A stretch of DNA of 64,000 nucleotides from Paracoccus versutus (GTDB taxonomy: Bacteria > Pseudomonadota > Alphaproteobacteria > Rhodobacterales > Rhodobacteraceae), in the NCBI RefSeq assembly GCF_000763885.1, contig NZ_JRKO01000021.1, positions 24,475 through 88,474 of the forward strand, given 5' to 3'. The first letter of the stretch is position 1; each line of letters starts with the position of its first letter. Under the pieces are notes generated by a model. That model searched no databases. It saw only the letters and a program-made list of their open reading frames with translations, and had not been told where the DNA came from. The translations under genes were made by a program, and so were the position numbers. Below are positions 1-10,628 of the stretch, piece after piece.

Positions 1-244
1 GGCGCTGGGTCAGCGATTCCGCCCGCGTCTCCAGCCGGCTGACGGCCAGAAGCTGGTCGCGCAGCCCGGCCGATTCGGCATCGCAGCGCGCCTGCAACTC
101 GGCCTCGCGCCGCCGGGCCAGCACGGCATCCGCCGCTGCCGAACGCCGCGTTCGCCACAGCGCAACAAGGCAAAGCGCCAGCACCGCCAGCGCCGCGACC
201 AACAGCAGCCGCAGATTGCCCGCATCCGCCAGCCATGCCTGCAT
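1..244 (-). CDS. RmuC-like membrane-anchored coiled-coil protein (partial)
   Basis: Only about 81 N-terminal codons are present; the gene runs off the left edge. The visible protein has a short N-terminus, one strongly hydrophobic segment (about residues 9-26, Leu/Ala/Val rich), then a charged Ala/Arg/Glu-rich stretch that looks like the start of a coiled coil. This is the layout of RmuC, a membrane-tethered protein with a distal nuclease-like domain that limits DNA inversions, but the diagnostic domain lies outside the window, so the family call is tentative. ATG at 244 is preferred because GAGG lies 8 nt upstream; an in-frame ATG at 262 is the alternative. It is divergent from the FMN reductase gene. 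Confidence 0.5.
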   Translation of the reverse strand, partial: MQAWLADAGNLRLLLVAALAVLALCLVALWRTRRSAAADAVLARRREAELQARCDAESAGLRDQLLAVSRLETRAESLTQR

Positions 245-411
245 TTTTTCCGCCTCGCCCATCGGCCCCTGCGCCTTGTCCCAACCGCGGTTTCGCGTCG
301 CTTGCCGGGGACTGTTCACCTTTTTCCCCCAGAATGCAAGCGCAAGGCCCCCTTCCCTCGCGCCGGTTGCATCCCTAGCTTGCCCCTGAAAACCGCAAGA
401 GGAGATCAGGC

Positions 412-960
412 ATGGTCAAGTCCGTCGCCGTCATGGTGGGGTCGCTGCGCAAGGATTCGCTCAACCACAAGCTGATGAAGGCATTGCAGAAACTGGCCGA
501 GGGCCGGTTGCAGTTCCACCTGCTGCATATCGGCGATCTGCCGCATTACAACGACGACCTTTGGGCCGATCCGCCCGAATCGGTGCTGCGGCTCAAGGAC
601 CGGATCGAGCATTCCGACGCGGTGCTGGCGATCACGCCGGAATACAACCGCAGCTATCCGGGCGTCATCAAGAACGCGATCGACTGGGCGACGCGCCCCT
701 ATGGCCAGAACTCGTGGAAGGGCAAGCCCGCGGCCGTCACCGGCACCTCGCCCGGCGTGATCGGCGCGGCGTTGGCGCAGGCGCGGCTGAAAAACGACCT
801 GGTCCATGTCGGCACGGTGATGATGAGCATGCCCGAGGCCTATATCCAGTGGCACGCCGAGGCCTATGCCGCCGACGGCAGCGTCACCGACGAAAAGACC
901 GCGAAGTTCCTGCAAGCCTATGTCGATGCCTTCGTGGACTGGATCGAAAAGCACGGCTGA
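412..960 (+). CDS. NADPH-dependent FMN reductase family protein
   Basis: A 182-residue flavodoxin-like protein. The FMN phosphate-binding loop is seen as GSLRKDSLN at residues 10-18 (family pattern GSxRxxSxN), and PEYNRSYPG near residue 76 matches the second conserved flavin-contact loop of the NADPH-dependent FMN reductase/quinone reductase family (ChrR/YieF-like). Such proteins transfer electrons from NAD(P)H to quinones, azo compounds or metals; the in vivo substrate cannot be told from sequence. Length is typical. The start is well supported by AGGAG about 8 nt upstream of ATG 412. It is monocistronic, bounded downstream by a hairpin terminator and facing the convergent rpoD. Confidence 0.9.
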   Translation: MVKSVAVMVGSLRKDSLNHKLMKALQKLAEGRLQFHLLHIGDLPHYNDDLWADPPESVLRLKDRIEHSDAVLAITPEYNRSYPGVIKNAIDWATRPYGQNSWKGKPAAVTGTSPGVIGAALAQARLKNDLVHVGTVMMSMPEAYIQWHAEAYAADGSVTDEKTAKFLQAYVDAFVDWIEKHG

Positions 961-975
961 GCCCGGAACGACGAA

Positions 976-1002
976 GGCCGCGCCTTGGGGCGCGGCCTTT
1001 TT
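976..1002 (+). terminator. Rho-independent terminator after FMN reductase gene
   Basis: A perfect 9-bp GC stem (GGCCGCGCC at 976-984 pairing with GGCGCGGCC at 989-997), a TTGG loop and a run of five T. It lies 15 bp past the stop codon and just before the convergent end of rpoD. Confidence 0.85.
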
Positions 1003-1017
1003 CATTGATCCGGGCGG

Positions 1018-3000
<1,983 letters not shown>

Positions 3001-3020
3001 GCTGGCTCCCTTGAAGCGGT

Positions 3021-3132
3021 GATTCGCGAATCGGCGAATCGGGATCGGCTATCGGCCGGTTCTAGCGCGAATCGCCGGCGATTCAAAGCCTGCGACCCGG
3101 CGCCGGCCGGGGTGATTCGGCGCAGGCGATTC
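3021..3132. promoter_or_regulatory. Cluster of seven GANTC sites / CGATTCG palindromes upstream of rpoD
   Basis: Seven GATTC/GAATC pentamers start at 3021, 3028, 3036, 3069, 3080, 3114 and 3128, all inside the dnaG-rpoD gap. Two pairs form perfect palindromes: 12 bp at 3021-3032 and 16 bp at 3069-3084. GANTC is the CcrM methylation target in alphaproteobacteria. Most copies share an extended CGATTCG core, so a protein binding site is an alternative reading. The function is inferred. Confidence 0.6.
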
Positions 3133-3141
3133 GCGCGTCGT

Positions 3142-5085
3142 TCAGCCGCGCGGCTTGCGCCAGATCTCGTTCTTCAGCGCCGCATCGAGGATGGCCCGAT
3201 AGGCGTCGCTGTCCTCGCCCAGGTCCGACAGGTCGGCCAGCGAGGGGTGGTCGGCCTGCTGACGGGCACGGGCGGATTGCGCCATGCGCCAGGTCAGGCC
3301 CTCGTCGGCCAGGCCCTCGATCTCGGCCTCGGCGCGGGCGATTTCCTCGCGCGCGGCGCGGCGGGCCTCGATCCGGTCCAGGGCATTGGCAAGGATGCCG
3401 GCGGCGGCATCGCCGTCATGCGGACGCAGGATCGCCGGGGCCGCCCTCACATGGGGGTCGGCCATGATGCTTTCAAGGGCGCGCTGCCCGGCCTGGGATT
3501 GCGTGCCCGACAGCAGGTCGTGGATCAGCGCGGCGCGGTCCGCATCCTGCGGCTCCAGCCGCTCCAGCCGCGATTCGACCGGGGCGATCAGCCCCGGATG
3601 GGTGGCGCAGATCGCCAGCACCATGGCCTCGACCAGCGCCTCGGCCTGCTGCCCGTCCATGTCGGGCGAGGACAGCCGCGAGGCGCGCGTGGGCGCCGCG
3701 GGCGCGACCGGCTGGAAGCGGGCATTGCGCCCCTGCCCCTGCCAGTCGCGGGGCCAGTCGCGGGCCGGGCGCGCGGCCGCCGGCGCATCGGCGCGGCGGC
3801 GGTTGCCGAACAGCTCCCATTTCAGGTTGCGCAGCACGGCGTGGTAATGGTCGCGGGTGTCCTTGTCGGGGATCTTGGCCACCGCTTCGGCAAGCGCCTT
3901 GTCCAGCGCCGCCCGGCGCTCGGGGCTGTCGAAGACCCGCCCCTCGGTCTCGCGCCGCCACAGCAGGTCGACCAGCGGCCGCGCCTCGTCCAGCACGGCG
4001 CCCATCGCCCCTGCCCCGCGGGCGCGGATCAGGTCGTCCGGGTCCAGCCCCTGCGGCAGGAAGGCAAAGCGCAGCGCCTGCCCCGGCCCGGTCATCGGCA
4101 GGGCCAGGTCGATCAGCCGCATCGCCGCGCGCAACCCCGCCTGGTCGCCGTCGAGCGCGATCACCGGCTCGGGCGAGATGCGCCACATCAGCCGCAGCTG
4201 GTCCTCGGTGATCGCGGTGCCCAGCGGGGCCACCGCGCCCTCGAAACCCGCCCGGACCAGGGCGATCACGTCCATGTAGCCCTCGGCCACCACCAGCGGC
4301 CGGCCCTTGGCCACCGCCGCCCGCGCCGGGCCGATATTGTAGAGGTTGCGCCCCTTGTCGAAGAGCGGCGTCTCGGGACTGTTGAGGTATTTCGCCCGCG
4401 CGTTCGGGTCCATCGCCCGGCCGCCGAAGGCGATGCAGCGCCCGCGCCCGTCGCGGATCGGAAAGATGATGCGGCCGCGAAAGCGGTCGAAGGGGGCGCC
4501 GCCATCCTCGGGCTTGGCCGCCAGCCCGGCCTCGACGATCAGCGCCTCGGCGATGCCCTTGGCGCGCAGGGCGTTGTAGAGGCCCTGCCGCTGGTCGGGG
4601 GCGAAACCGATGCCGAAGGCTTCACAGGCGGCCTCGTCCAACCCGCGCCGGCCCAGATAGGCCCGCGCCGCCTCGGCCGGGCCCATGCCCAGCTGCATGC
4701 GAAACCAGCGCACCGCCTGTTCCATGACCTCGACCAACTCGGTGCGGCGGTCGGCGCGCTGCACCTGCCGGGGGTCGCGCTCGGGCATCGGCAGCCCGGC
4801 CTCGGCCGCCAGCAACTCGACCGCCTCGATGAAACCCAGCCCCTCGGCCTCGCGCAGGAAGGTCAGCGCATCGCCCTTGGCGTGGCAGCCGAAGCAGTAA
4901 TAGAAGCCCTTCTGGTCGTCGACATGGAAGGAGGCGGTCTTTTCGCCGTGGAAGGGACAGGGCGCCCACCAGTCGCCCTTGGCCTGATTCGAGCGGCGCA
5001 GATCCCAGACCACCTTGCGCCCGATCACGCGCGACAAAGGCACGCGGGCGCGGATCTCGTCAAGGAATTGCGGCGGCAGGCTCAT
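3142..5085 (-). CDS. dnaG: DNA primase DnaG
   Basis: A 647-residue primase that makes RNA primers at the replication fork. The N-terminal CHC2 zinc-binding domain shows C43, H46, C64 and C67 (CPFHGEKT and YYCFGCHAKGD). The Toprim catalytic core is visible as LVVAEGYMDVIAL followed by VIALDGDQAG, which carry the acidic metal ligands. The C-terminal third, expected to bind the DnaB helicase, is Arg/Ala rich and divergent, as usual. The gene precedes rpoD, an arrangement shared with the classic macromolecular synthesis operon minus rpsU. No strong Shine-Dalgarno is visible before the ATG at 5085; MSLPPQFLDEIRARV matches the family N-terminus. Confidence 0.97.
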   Translation of the reverse strand: MSLPPQFLDEIRARVPLSRVIGRKVVWDLRRSNQAKGDWWAPCPFHGEKTASFHVDDQKGFYYCFGCHAKGDALTFLREAEGLGFIEAVELLAAEAGLPMPERDPRQVQRADRRTELVEVMEQAVRWFRMQLGMGPAEAARAYLGRRGLDEAACEAFGIGFAPDQRQGLYNALRAKGIAEALIVEAGLAAKPEDGGAPFDRFRGRIIFPIRDGRGRCIAFGGRAMDPNARAKYLNSPETPLFDKGRNLYNIGPARAAVAKGRPLVVAEGYMDVIALVRAGFEGAVAPLGTAITEDQLRLMWRISPEPVIALDGDQAGLRAAMRLIDLALPMTGPGQALRFAFLPQGLDPDDLIRARGAGAMGAVLDEARPLVDLLWRRETEGRVFDSPERRAALDKALAEAVAKIPDKDTRDHYHAVLRNLKWELFGNRRRADAPAAARPARDWPRDWQGQGRNARFQPVAPAAPTRASRLSSPDMDGQQAEALVEAMVLAICATHPGLIAPVESRLERLEPQDADRAALIHDLLSGTQSQAGQRALESIMADPHVRAAPAILRPHDGDAAAGILANALDRIEARRAAREEIARAEAEIEGLADEGLTWRMAQSARARQQADHPSLADLSDLGEDSDAYRAILDAALKNEIWRKPRG

Positions 5086-5124
5086 GCCGTCTTATATCGG
5101 ATCACGCCGGCCGGTTGCAAAGGG

Positions 5125-5709
5125 TCATGCACCCACCGCGCCGCGCACCAATTCGCGATAGACCGCGACCACCCGTTCCTGGTCCAGCCGGCCGCCCTCG
5201 CGATACCAGTTGGTGACGCCGGTCAGCATGGCGATCAGCGCCATGGTGGCCAGCCGCGTGTCGGGCACCGCCATCGCGCCCTCGGCCTCGCCGGCGATCA
5301 GGATCGCCTCCAGCGCATCCTCGTAGCGGCGGCGCAGGGCGGCGATCTCGGCGCGGTTCTCGGGCGTCAGGTTGCGCAGCTCCATATAGGACAGGAACAC
5401 CGCCTCGGGGCGCTCCAGGCTGGTCTGGATGTGAAAGCGCAGGAACGCCTCGAGCCGGTCGAGCGCGGGCCGCGCCGGATCGTCGCGCCAGGCGGCCAGC
5501 AGCTCTTCCATATGCACCCGCAGCAGGTCGGCCAGCAGCGCCTGCTTGTCGGCAGTATAGCTGTAGAGCGTGCCGACCTGCACGCCGACCTCGGCCGCGA
5601 TCTGGCGCATCGAGACCGCGGCATAGCCGTGGCGCGCAAACAGCCTGCGCGCGGCGTCGCGGACCAGCGGTCCGGTAATCTCTGCCTTCGAGCCCTGGGT
5701 TCTTGCCAT
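5125..5709 (-). CDS. TetR/AcrR family transcriptional regulator
   Basis: A 194-residue one-domain-pair repressor. The N-terminal helix-turn-helix is clear around residues 17-50 (VRDAARRLFARHGYAAVSM, then IAAEVGVQVGTLYSYTADK), where Tyr-Ser/Thr-Tyr in the recognition helix is characteristic of TetR proteins. The C-terminal ligand-binding part is helical and of unknown specificity. The start at 5709 is chosen over an upstream ATG at 5751 because AGAAGG sits about 4-5 nt before it and because the family N-terminus begins there. It lies 39 bp upstream of dnaG, so it may be co-transcribed into dnaG-rpoD or only adjacent; the target genes are not evident. Confidence 0.85.
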   Translation of the reverse strand: MARTQGSKAEITGPLVRDAARRLFARHGYAAVSMRQIAAEVGVQVGTLYSYTADKQALLADLLRVHMEELLAAWRDDPARPALDRLEAFLRFHIQTSLERPEAVFLSYMELRNLTPENRAEIAALRRRYEDALEAILIAGEAEGAMAVPDTRLATMALIAMLTGVTNWYREGGRLDQERVVAVYRELVRGAVGA

Positions 5710-5810
5710 GCCGCCTTCTAGGCGGCCAGCCGCGCCAAGAAAAGAGCACATCTTGCCCTCGCCACCCCGGCAGGCCTATGGTCCGGCACATGAATTTTCA
5801 GGGGAACGGC

Positions 5811-6146
5811 ATGGGGCGGATCTGGGGCGCGCTGGCGCTGGCAAGCCTTGCCGCATGCGGCGACATGGTGGGCGACTATCCCGAGCTGATGCCGACCGAC
5901 CGGCTGCTGGCCGAGCCGGCCCTGCCCGGCCATGCCACCGATGCCGGCCGCGACCCCGCGGCGGCGGGCAACGCGCTGGATGCGCGCGGCCGCTCCCTTG
6001 CCGCCCGCGCCGGCGCCGCGCCCGCCGCGGGCGACGCCGCATTGCAGCGCCGCGCCGAGGCCCTGCGCGCCCGCGCCAAGGCGCTGTCGCAGCAATCCCC
6101 GGCCGAGGACTGCCCCGAGGGCAGCGCCGATTGCCCGCCGAACTGA
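5811..6146 (+). CDS. Small predicted lipoprotein, function unknown
   Basis: A 111-residue protein with a very short signal sequence ending in a lipobox (LASLAAC, Cys16), so it is probably lipid-anchored in the envelope after cleavage. The mature part is rich in Ala, Arg and Asp and is probably helical, with a C-terminal pair of cysteines (EDCPEGSADCPP). No family is recognised. The ATG at 5811 is chosen because AGGGG lies about 7 nt upstream; the in-frame ATG at 5790 lacks one. The stop is 10 bp before the flavoenzyme gene and the Shine-Dalgarno of that gene overlaps the stop, so the two are likely co-transcribed. Confidence 0.65.
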   Translation: MGRIWGALALASLAACGDMVGDYPELMPTDRLLAEPALPGHATDAGRDPAAAGNALDARGRSLAARAGAAPAAGDAALQRRAEALRARAKALSQQSPAEDCPEGSADCPPN

Positions 6147-6156
6147 GGAGAAGCCC

Positions 6157-7320
6157 ATGCCGGTCATCACCTGCATCGACGACCTGAAGGCGATCTATCG
6201 CCGACGCGTGCCGCGCATGTTCTACGACTATTGCGAAAGCGGCAGCTATACCGAGGGCACCTTCCGCGACAATTGCAGCGATTTCCAGCGCATCAAGCTG
6301 CGCCAGCGCGTCGCGGTGGACATGACCGGGCGCACCACCGAAAGCACGATGGCCGGGCAAAGGGTCGCCATGCCGGTGGCGCTGGCCCCGGTCGGCATGA
6401 CCGGCATGCAATGCGCCGATGGCGAGATCAAGGCGGCGCGGGCGGCGAAAGCCTTTGGCGTGCCCTTCACGCTTTCGACCATGTCGATCTGCTCGATCGA
6501 GGACGTGGCCCAGGCGACCCAGGCGCCGTTCTGGTTCCAGCTTTACGTCATGCGCGACCAGGAGTTCCTGGAAGCGATCATCGAGCGGGCCCGGCGCGCC
6601 AATTGCTCGGCGCTGGTGCTGACGCTGGACCTGCAGATCCTGGGCCAGCGCCACAAGGATCTGAAGAACGGGCTGTCCGCCCCGCCGCGGCTGACCCTGC
6701 CGGTGCTGCTGGACCTGGCGACGAAATGGCGCTGGGGCATCGAGATGCTGCAGACCAGGCGCCGCTTCTTCGGCAATATCGTCGGCCATGCCAAGGGGGT
6801 GGGCGATCCCTCGTCGCTGGTCGCCTGGACGGCCGAGCAGTTCGACCCGCAGCTCGACTGGGGCAAGATCGCCCGCATCCGCGACCTCTGGGGCGGCAAG
6901 CTGATCCTCAAGGGCATCAACGACCCCGAGGACGCCCGCATCGCCGCGGATTTCGGCGCCGATGCGATCATCGTCAGCAACCACGGCGGCCGGCAGCTGG
7001 ACGGCGCGGTCAGTTCCATCCGCATGCTGCCCGAGATCGTCAAGGCGGTGGGCGACCGGGTCGAGATCCATCTCGACAGCGGCATCCGCTCGGGCCAGGA
7101 CGTGCTGAAGGCGTTGGCCATGGGGGCGCATGCCACCCATATCGGCCGCGCCTTCATCTATGGGCTGGGCGCCATGGGCGAGGCCGGCGTGACCCGCGCG
7201 CTGGAGGTGATCCAGAAGGAGCTGGACATCACCATGGCGCTCTGCGGCGAGCGGGACGTCAAGAACCTCGGCCGCCACAACCTGCTGGTGCCGCAGGACT
7301 TCCTGCAGCCCTGGGGCTAG
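6157..7320 (+). CDS. lldD: FMN-dependent alpha-hydroxy acid dehydrogenase (L-lactate dehydrogenase type)
   Basis: A 387-residue TIM-barrel flavoprotein. The N-terminus (RRRVPRMFYDYCESGSYTE) and the C-terminal half (LILKGINDPEDA, then IIVSNHGGRQLDG, whose His and Arg bind and deprotonate the 2-hydroxy acid, then the GIRSGQDVLKALAMGA phosphate-binding segment) are diagnostic of the L-lactate dehydrogenase/glycolate oxidase family. Such enzymes oxidise L-lactate or related acids and pass electrons to the respiratory chain. The substrate is inferred from overall similarity to LldD; mandelate- or glycolate-type specificity is not excluded. GAGGAG precedes the start by about 6 nt. Its TAG stop is the first unit of a four-copy CTAG array. 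Confidence 0.88.
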   Translation: MPVITCIDDLKAIYRRRVPRMFYDYCESGSYTEGTFRDNCSDFQRIKLRQRVAVDMTGRTTESTMAGQRVAMPVALAPVGMTGMQCADGEIKAARAAKAFGVPFTLSTMSICSIEDVAQATQAPFWFQLYVMRDQEFLEAIIERARRANCSALVLTLDLQILGQRHKDLKNGLSAPPRLTLPVLLDLATKWRWGIEMLQTRRRFFGNIVGHAKGVGDPSSLVAWTAEQFDPQLDWGKIARIRDLWGGKLILKGINDPEDARIAADFGADAIIVSNHGGRQLDGAVSSIRMLPEIVKAVGDRVEIHLDSGIRSGQDVLKALAMGAHATHIGRAFIYGLGAMGEAGVTRALEVIQKELDITMALCGERDVKNLGRHNLLVPQDFLQPWG

Positions 7321-7359
7321 GGTGCCGGGCTAGAATGTCGGGCTAGACTGTCAGGCTAG
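7315..7359. repeat. Four-copy 13-bp-period GGCTAG array between convergent genes
   Basis: GGCTAG occurs at 7315, 7328, 7341 and 7354, exactly 13 bp apart, in a repeated context (GGGCTAGNNTGTC). The first copy supplies the TAG stop of the flavoenzyme gene and the last supplies the stop of the convergent acyltransferase gene. Because CTAG is palindromic and 13 is not a multiple of three, the array puts TAG in all three frames on both strands. Confidence 0.8.
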
Positions 7360-8357
7360 GGCGCGGGATCGGGCCGGGGCCGTTCGCCCCGCCCACGCTT
7401 CCTGTCCTTGCCGAAGCCGGGGATCGGCAGCCGGCCCAGCAGCAGCGCGGCCAGCGTCGGCAGGCCGAGCGCGAACAGCATCAGCTCGCCCAGATGCTCG
7501 AAACCCAGCGAGCGGGCCAGATGCAGCGCCATCACATGCATGAAATAGATCATGGCCGAGATCGGATCGAGCCGGATCGGCGGCTGCGGCATGGCCGTGC
7601 CCAGCACCGCCACGAACAGGGCCGGCGCCGCGACGTAAGAGCTGATCGGGATGTCCAGCATCACCTGGTCGCTGCGCCAGGCCTGCACCAGCCAGGACTC
7701 GGCCATCAGCAGCCCGGCCCCGGCGGCGGTGGCGGCCAGCACCAGCCAGCGCGGCGGCAGCCCCGCCATCCCCAGCCGCGCCATGCGCCGGCCGCAGAGA
7801 TAGCCGATGGCCACGAAGGGAAAGCACATGAAGAGGCCGTTCGAGAATTTCTTGACGCCGATAGGCGCGATCCCCGACAGGGCGACATATTGCAGCACCA
7901 GCCCGGTCGCGGCGCAGACCGCCGCGGCCGCCAGCAGGATGCGGTATTCGTAGGCCGGCGCCAGCGCGCGGGCCATGCCGCGCAGCAGCAGGATCACCGC
8001 CCCGGCGACCAGGATGCCGGCCATGAACCACAGGTGGAAATAGCCCCAGGCCAGGGTCTTGAGCAGCGAGACCAGCCCATGCACCTCGTTCAGCCAGAAG
8101 GGCAGATAGACCGCCATCCAGAACAGGTAGAGCGCCGCCACGCGGGCCAGCCATTTGTTGCCCTTGTCGCGCGCCACCGCAGAATAGAGGAAATAGCCCG
8201 CCACGATGCAGAAGGCCGGCACCATGACCCGCATCAGACCGTTGCCGATCATGAACAGCCTGGGCGTCATATGCGACTGCAGCCAGTAGGTATGGGCAAA
8301 GGCAACCAGGACCGCCAATCCCAGCTTGAGATAGTCCAGCGAATGAATACGATGCAA
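7356..8357 (-). CDS. Acyltransferase 3 family integral membrane protein
   Basis: About 333 residues with roughly ten hydrophobic helices. The N-terminal RIHSLDYLKLGLAVLVAFAH is the typical first helix of acyltransferase-3 proteins (Asp and His in the family signature), which transfer acetyl or other acyl groups to sugars or lipids of the envelope. The acceptor is unknown and no polysaccharide cluster flanks it. The start is uncertain: TTG at 8357 puts the family N-terminus right at the start with GGGG about 7 nt upstream, whereas ATG at 8486 would add an atypical 43-residue hydrophilic extension and run into the rplY promoter. The C-terminal end is basic and cytoplasmic. Confidence 0.8.
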   Translation of the reverse strand: MHRIHSLDYLKLGLAVLVAFAHTYWLQSHMTPRLFMIGNGLMRVMVPAFCIVAGYFLYSAVARDKGNKWLARVAALYLFWMAVYLPFWLNEVHGLVSLLKTLAWGYFHLWFMAGILVAGAVILLLRGMARALAPAYEYRILLAAAAVCAATGLVLQYVALSGIAPIGVKKFSNGLFMCFPFVAIGYLCGRRMARLGMAGLPPRWLVLAATAAGAGLLMAESWLVQAWRSDQVMLDIPISSYVAAPALFVAVLGTAMPQPPIRLDPISAMIYFMHVMALHLARSLGFEHLGELMLFALGLPTLAALLLGRLPIPGFGKDRKRGRGERPRPDPAP

Positions 8358-8450
8358 CGCGAAAACCCCGGCCCCGTGTGCTGCAATGCTCTGCAACCGC
8401 GAGGGCCATCTGACAAGCTTTTTTCCCCTCGCATGCAAGTGTTTTTTCGC

Positions 8451-8479
8451 TTCACATCCATCTGACGTCGCGCTATAGG
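8451..8479 (+). promoter_or_regulatory. Sigma70-type promoter for rplY
   Basis: TTCACA at 8451-8456 and TATAGG at 8474-8479 with a 17-bp spacer, placed about 60 bp upstream of the rplY start. It matches the TTGACA/TATAAT consensus at 5/6 and 4/6 positions. Confidence 0.5.
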
Positions 8480-8540
8480 CCCGCATTCGGCCATGCACCC
8501 TTGGAGGATGGCCGCGAACCGTCAACAAAGGAATACCATC

Positions 8541-9170
8541 ATGGCCAAAGAGATCCCGGATCTGGTGGCCGAGGCACGCGCGGGGACAGGCAAGGGGGCC
8601 GCCCGCCAAGCTCGCCGCGAAGGCAAGGTGCCCGGCATCGTTTATGGCGACGGCAAGGAGCCGCAGCCGATCCAAATCGAGTTCAACTCGCTGCTGACCA
8701 AGCTGCGCGCCGGTCGCTTCATGTCCACGCTGTGGAACCTGAAGATCGACGGCCAGGACGACGTGCGCGTCGTCTGCCGCGGCGTCCAGCGCGACGTGGT
8801 CAAGGACCTGCCGACGCATATCGACTTCATGCGCCTGCACCGCAACACCCGCGTGAACCTGTTCATCCACGTGAACTTCGAAAACCAGGAAGCCGCCCCC
8901 GGCCTCAAGCGCGGCGGCACGCTGGTCGTGGTGCGCCCCGAGGTCGAACTGGTCGTGACCGCCTCGGACATCCCCGAGCAGATCACCGTGGATCTGACCG
9001 GCAAGCAGATCGGCGATACCATCCACATCAACGACGTGGTGCTGCCCGCCGGCGTGAAGCCGACCATCGACCGCAATTTCGTCATCGCCAACATCGCGGC
9101 GCCCTCGGGCCTGCGTTCGGCCGACAACGAGGAAGCCGCCGCTGCCGAAGGCGAGGCCACCGAGGCCTGA
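8541..9170 (+). CDS. rplY: 50S ribosomal protein L25/general stress protein Ctc
   Basis: A 209-residue long-form L25 (TL5/Ctc type). The N-terminal 5S-rRNA-binding barrel is seen in [19 protein letters not shown], and the C-terminal domain runs through [20 protein letters not shown] and ends in an acidic Ala/Glu tail. The long form is standard in alphaproteobacteria, unlike the 94-residue E. coli protein. The ATG at 8541 has AAAGGA about 8 nt upstream and the family N-terminus (MAKEIPDL). It stands alone between a promoter and a hairpin terminator, divergent from the acyltransferase gene. Confidence 0.96.
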   Translation: MAKEIPDLVAEARAGTGKGAARQARREGKVPGIVYGDGKEPQPIQIEFNSLLTKLRAGRFMSTLWNLKIDGQDDVRVVCRGVQRDVVKDLPTHIDFMRLHRNTRVNLFIHVNFENQEAAPGLKRGGTLVVVRPEVELVVTASDIPEQITVDLTGKQIGDTIHINDVVLPAGVKPTIDRNFVIANIAAPSGLRSADNEEAAAAEGEATEA

Positions 9171-9199
9171 TCGCAGGCCCAGGCAAGGCGAATCACATC

Positions 9200-9232
9200 G
9201 GGCGGCACCCCTGCGGGCGCCGCCCTTTCTCT
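9200..9232 (+). terminator. Terminator after rplY
   Basis: GGGCGGC at 9200-9206 pairs with GCCGCCC at 9219-9225, followed by TTTCTCTT. It lies about 30 bp downstream of the rplY stop. Confidence 0.7.
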
Positions 9233-9287
9233 TGCCGTCATGGCCCGCGGTTGCTAGGAGATCGCGCCTGACGCGAAGGGGAAAACC

Positions 9288-10628
9288 ATGGAACCGATCC
9301 ATATCATCGGCGCCGGCCTTGCCGGGTCCGAGGCCGCCTGGCAGATCGCCCGCGCCGGCGTGCCGGTGGTGCTGCACGAGATGCGGCCCCAGGTCGCGAC
9401 CTTCGCCCACCGCACCGGCGATTGCGCCGAGATGGTCTGCTCGAACAGCTTCCGCTCGGACGACGACCGCATGAACGCCGTGGGCCAGCTGCATTGGGAG
9501 ATGCGGGCGGCGGGCGGGCTGATCATGGCCATGGCCGACCGCCACCGCCTGCCGGCCGGCGGCGCGCTGGCCGTGGACCGCGACGCCTTCTCGCAGGCGG
9601 TGACGCAGGCGCTGCAGGCCGAGCCGCTGGTCAGCTTCCAGCCCGGCGAGATCCGCACCCTGCCCTCCGAGGGGCGCTGGATCGTCGCCACCGGCCCGCT
9701 GACCTCGGACGCGCTCGGCCAATCGATCCGCGACCTGACCGGCGAGGGCTCGCTGGCCTTCTTCGACGCCATCGCCCCCATCGTCCATGCCGAGAGCATC
9801 GACATGTCGATCTGCTGGCGCCAAAGCCGCTACGACAAGGGCGAGACCGAGGAAGAGCGCACCGCCTATATCAACTGCCCGATGACGCGCGCGGATTACG
9901 AGGGTTTCATCGACGCCCTGCTGGCGGCCGACAAGACCGAGTTCCACGAGGGGGAAACGGCCGGCTATTTCGACGGCTGCCTGCCGATCGAGGTCATGGC
10001 CGAGCGCGGCCGCGAGACCCTGCGCCACGGCCCGATGAAGCCGGTCGGCCTGACCAATGCGCATAACCCGGCGGAAAAGCCCCATGCCGTGGTACAGCTG
10101 CGCCGCGACAACGCGCTGGGGACGCTCTACAATATCGTCGGCTTCCAAACCAAGATGAAATATGGCGCGCAAGTGGATGTTTTCCGGCGCATTCCCGGAT
10201 TGCAGGACGCGAGTTTCGCCCGTCTGGGCGGCATCCACCGCAACAGTTTCCTGAATTCGCCGCGGCTGATCGACGACCGGCTGCGGCTGCGCGCGCGTCC
10301 GAACCTGCGCTTTGCCGGCCAGGTGACGGGGGTCGAGGGCTATGTCGAAAGCGCCGCCATGGGCCTGCTCGCCGGGCGCATGGCCGCGGCCGAGGCGCTG
10401 GGGCGCGACCTGCCGCCGCCGCCCGCCACCAGTTCGATGGGCGCGCTGGTCAACCACATCACCGGCGGCGCGGATGCCAGGACCTTCCAGCCGATGAACG
10501 TGAATTTCGGCCTCTACCCGCCGCTGGACGCCATGCGCGGCGGCCGCAAGGGGCGCAAGGATCGCTACCCGGCCTATACCGACCGGGCAAAAGCCGATTT
10601 CAATGAATGGCTTGCGGGGCAGAGTTGA
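9288..10628 (+). CDS. trmFO: Methylenetetrahydrofolate-tRNA-(uracil-5-)-methyltransferase TrmFO
   Basis: A 446-residue FAD- and folate-dependent enzyme that makes ribothymidine at position 54 of the tRNA T-loop. The N-terminal dinucleotide-binding motif [16 protein letters not shown] and the downstream CSNSFRSDD segment (with the conserved Cys-Ser-Asn) identify TrmFO/Gid, which replaces the SAM-dependent TrmA in many bacteria. Near the C-terminus [19 protein letters not shown] is family-typical. The product is of full length. The 3' end overlaps the likely start of gluQ, so these two tRNA-modification genes form a translationally coupled pair. Confidence 0.96.
   Translation: MEPIHIIGAGLAGSEAAWQIARAGVPVVLHEMRPQVATFAHRTGDCAEMVCSNSFRSDDDRMNAVGQLHWEMRAAGGLIMAMADRHRLPAGGALAVDRDAFSQAVTQALQAEPLVSFQPGEIRTLPSEGRWIVATGPLTSDALGQSIRDLTGEGSLAFFDAIAPIVHAESIDMSICWRQSRYDKGETEEERTAYINCPMTRADYEGFIDALLAADKTEFHEGETAGYFDGCLPIEVMAERGRETLRHGPMKPVGLTNAHNPAEKPHAVVQLRRDNALGTLYNIVGFQTKMKYGAQVDVFRRIPGLQDASFARLGGIHRNSFLNSPRLIDDRLRLRARPNLRFAGQVTGVEGYVESAAMGLLAGRMAAAEALGRDLPPPPATSSMGALVNHITGGADARTFQPMNVNFGLYPPLDAMRGGRKGRKDRYPAYTDRAKADFNEWLAGQS

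Noticed and set aside
7356..10457. 1033-codon minus-strand frame that runs from antisense of trmFO and rplY into the acyltransferase gene
   Set aside because: Only the last third (to about 8357) is real; the rest is antisense to rplY and trmFO, and no fusion is implied.
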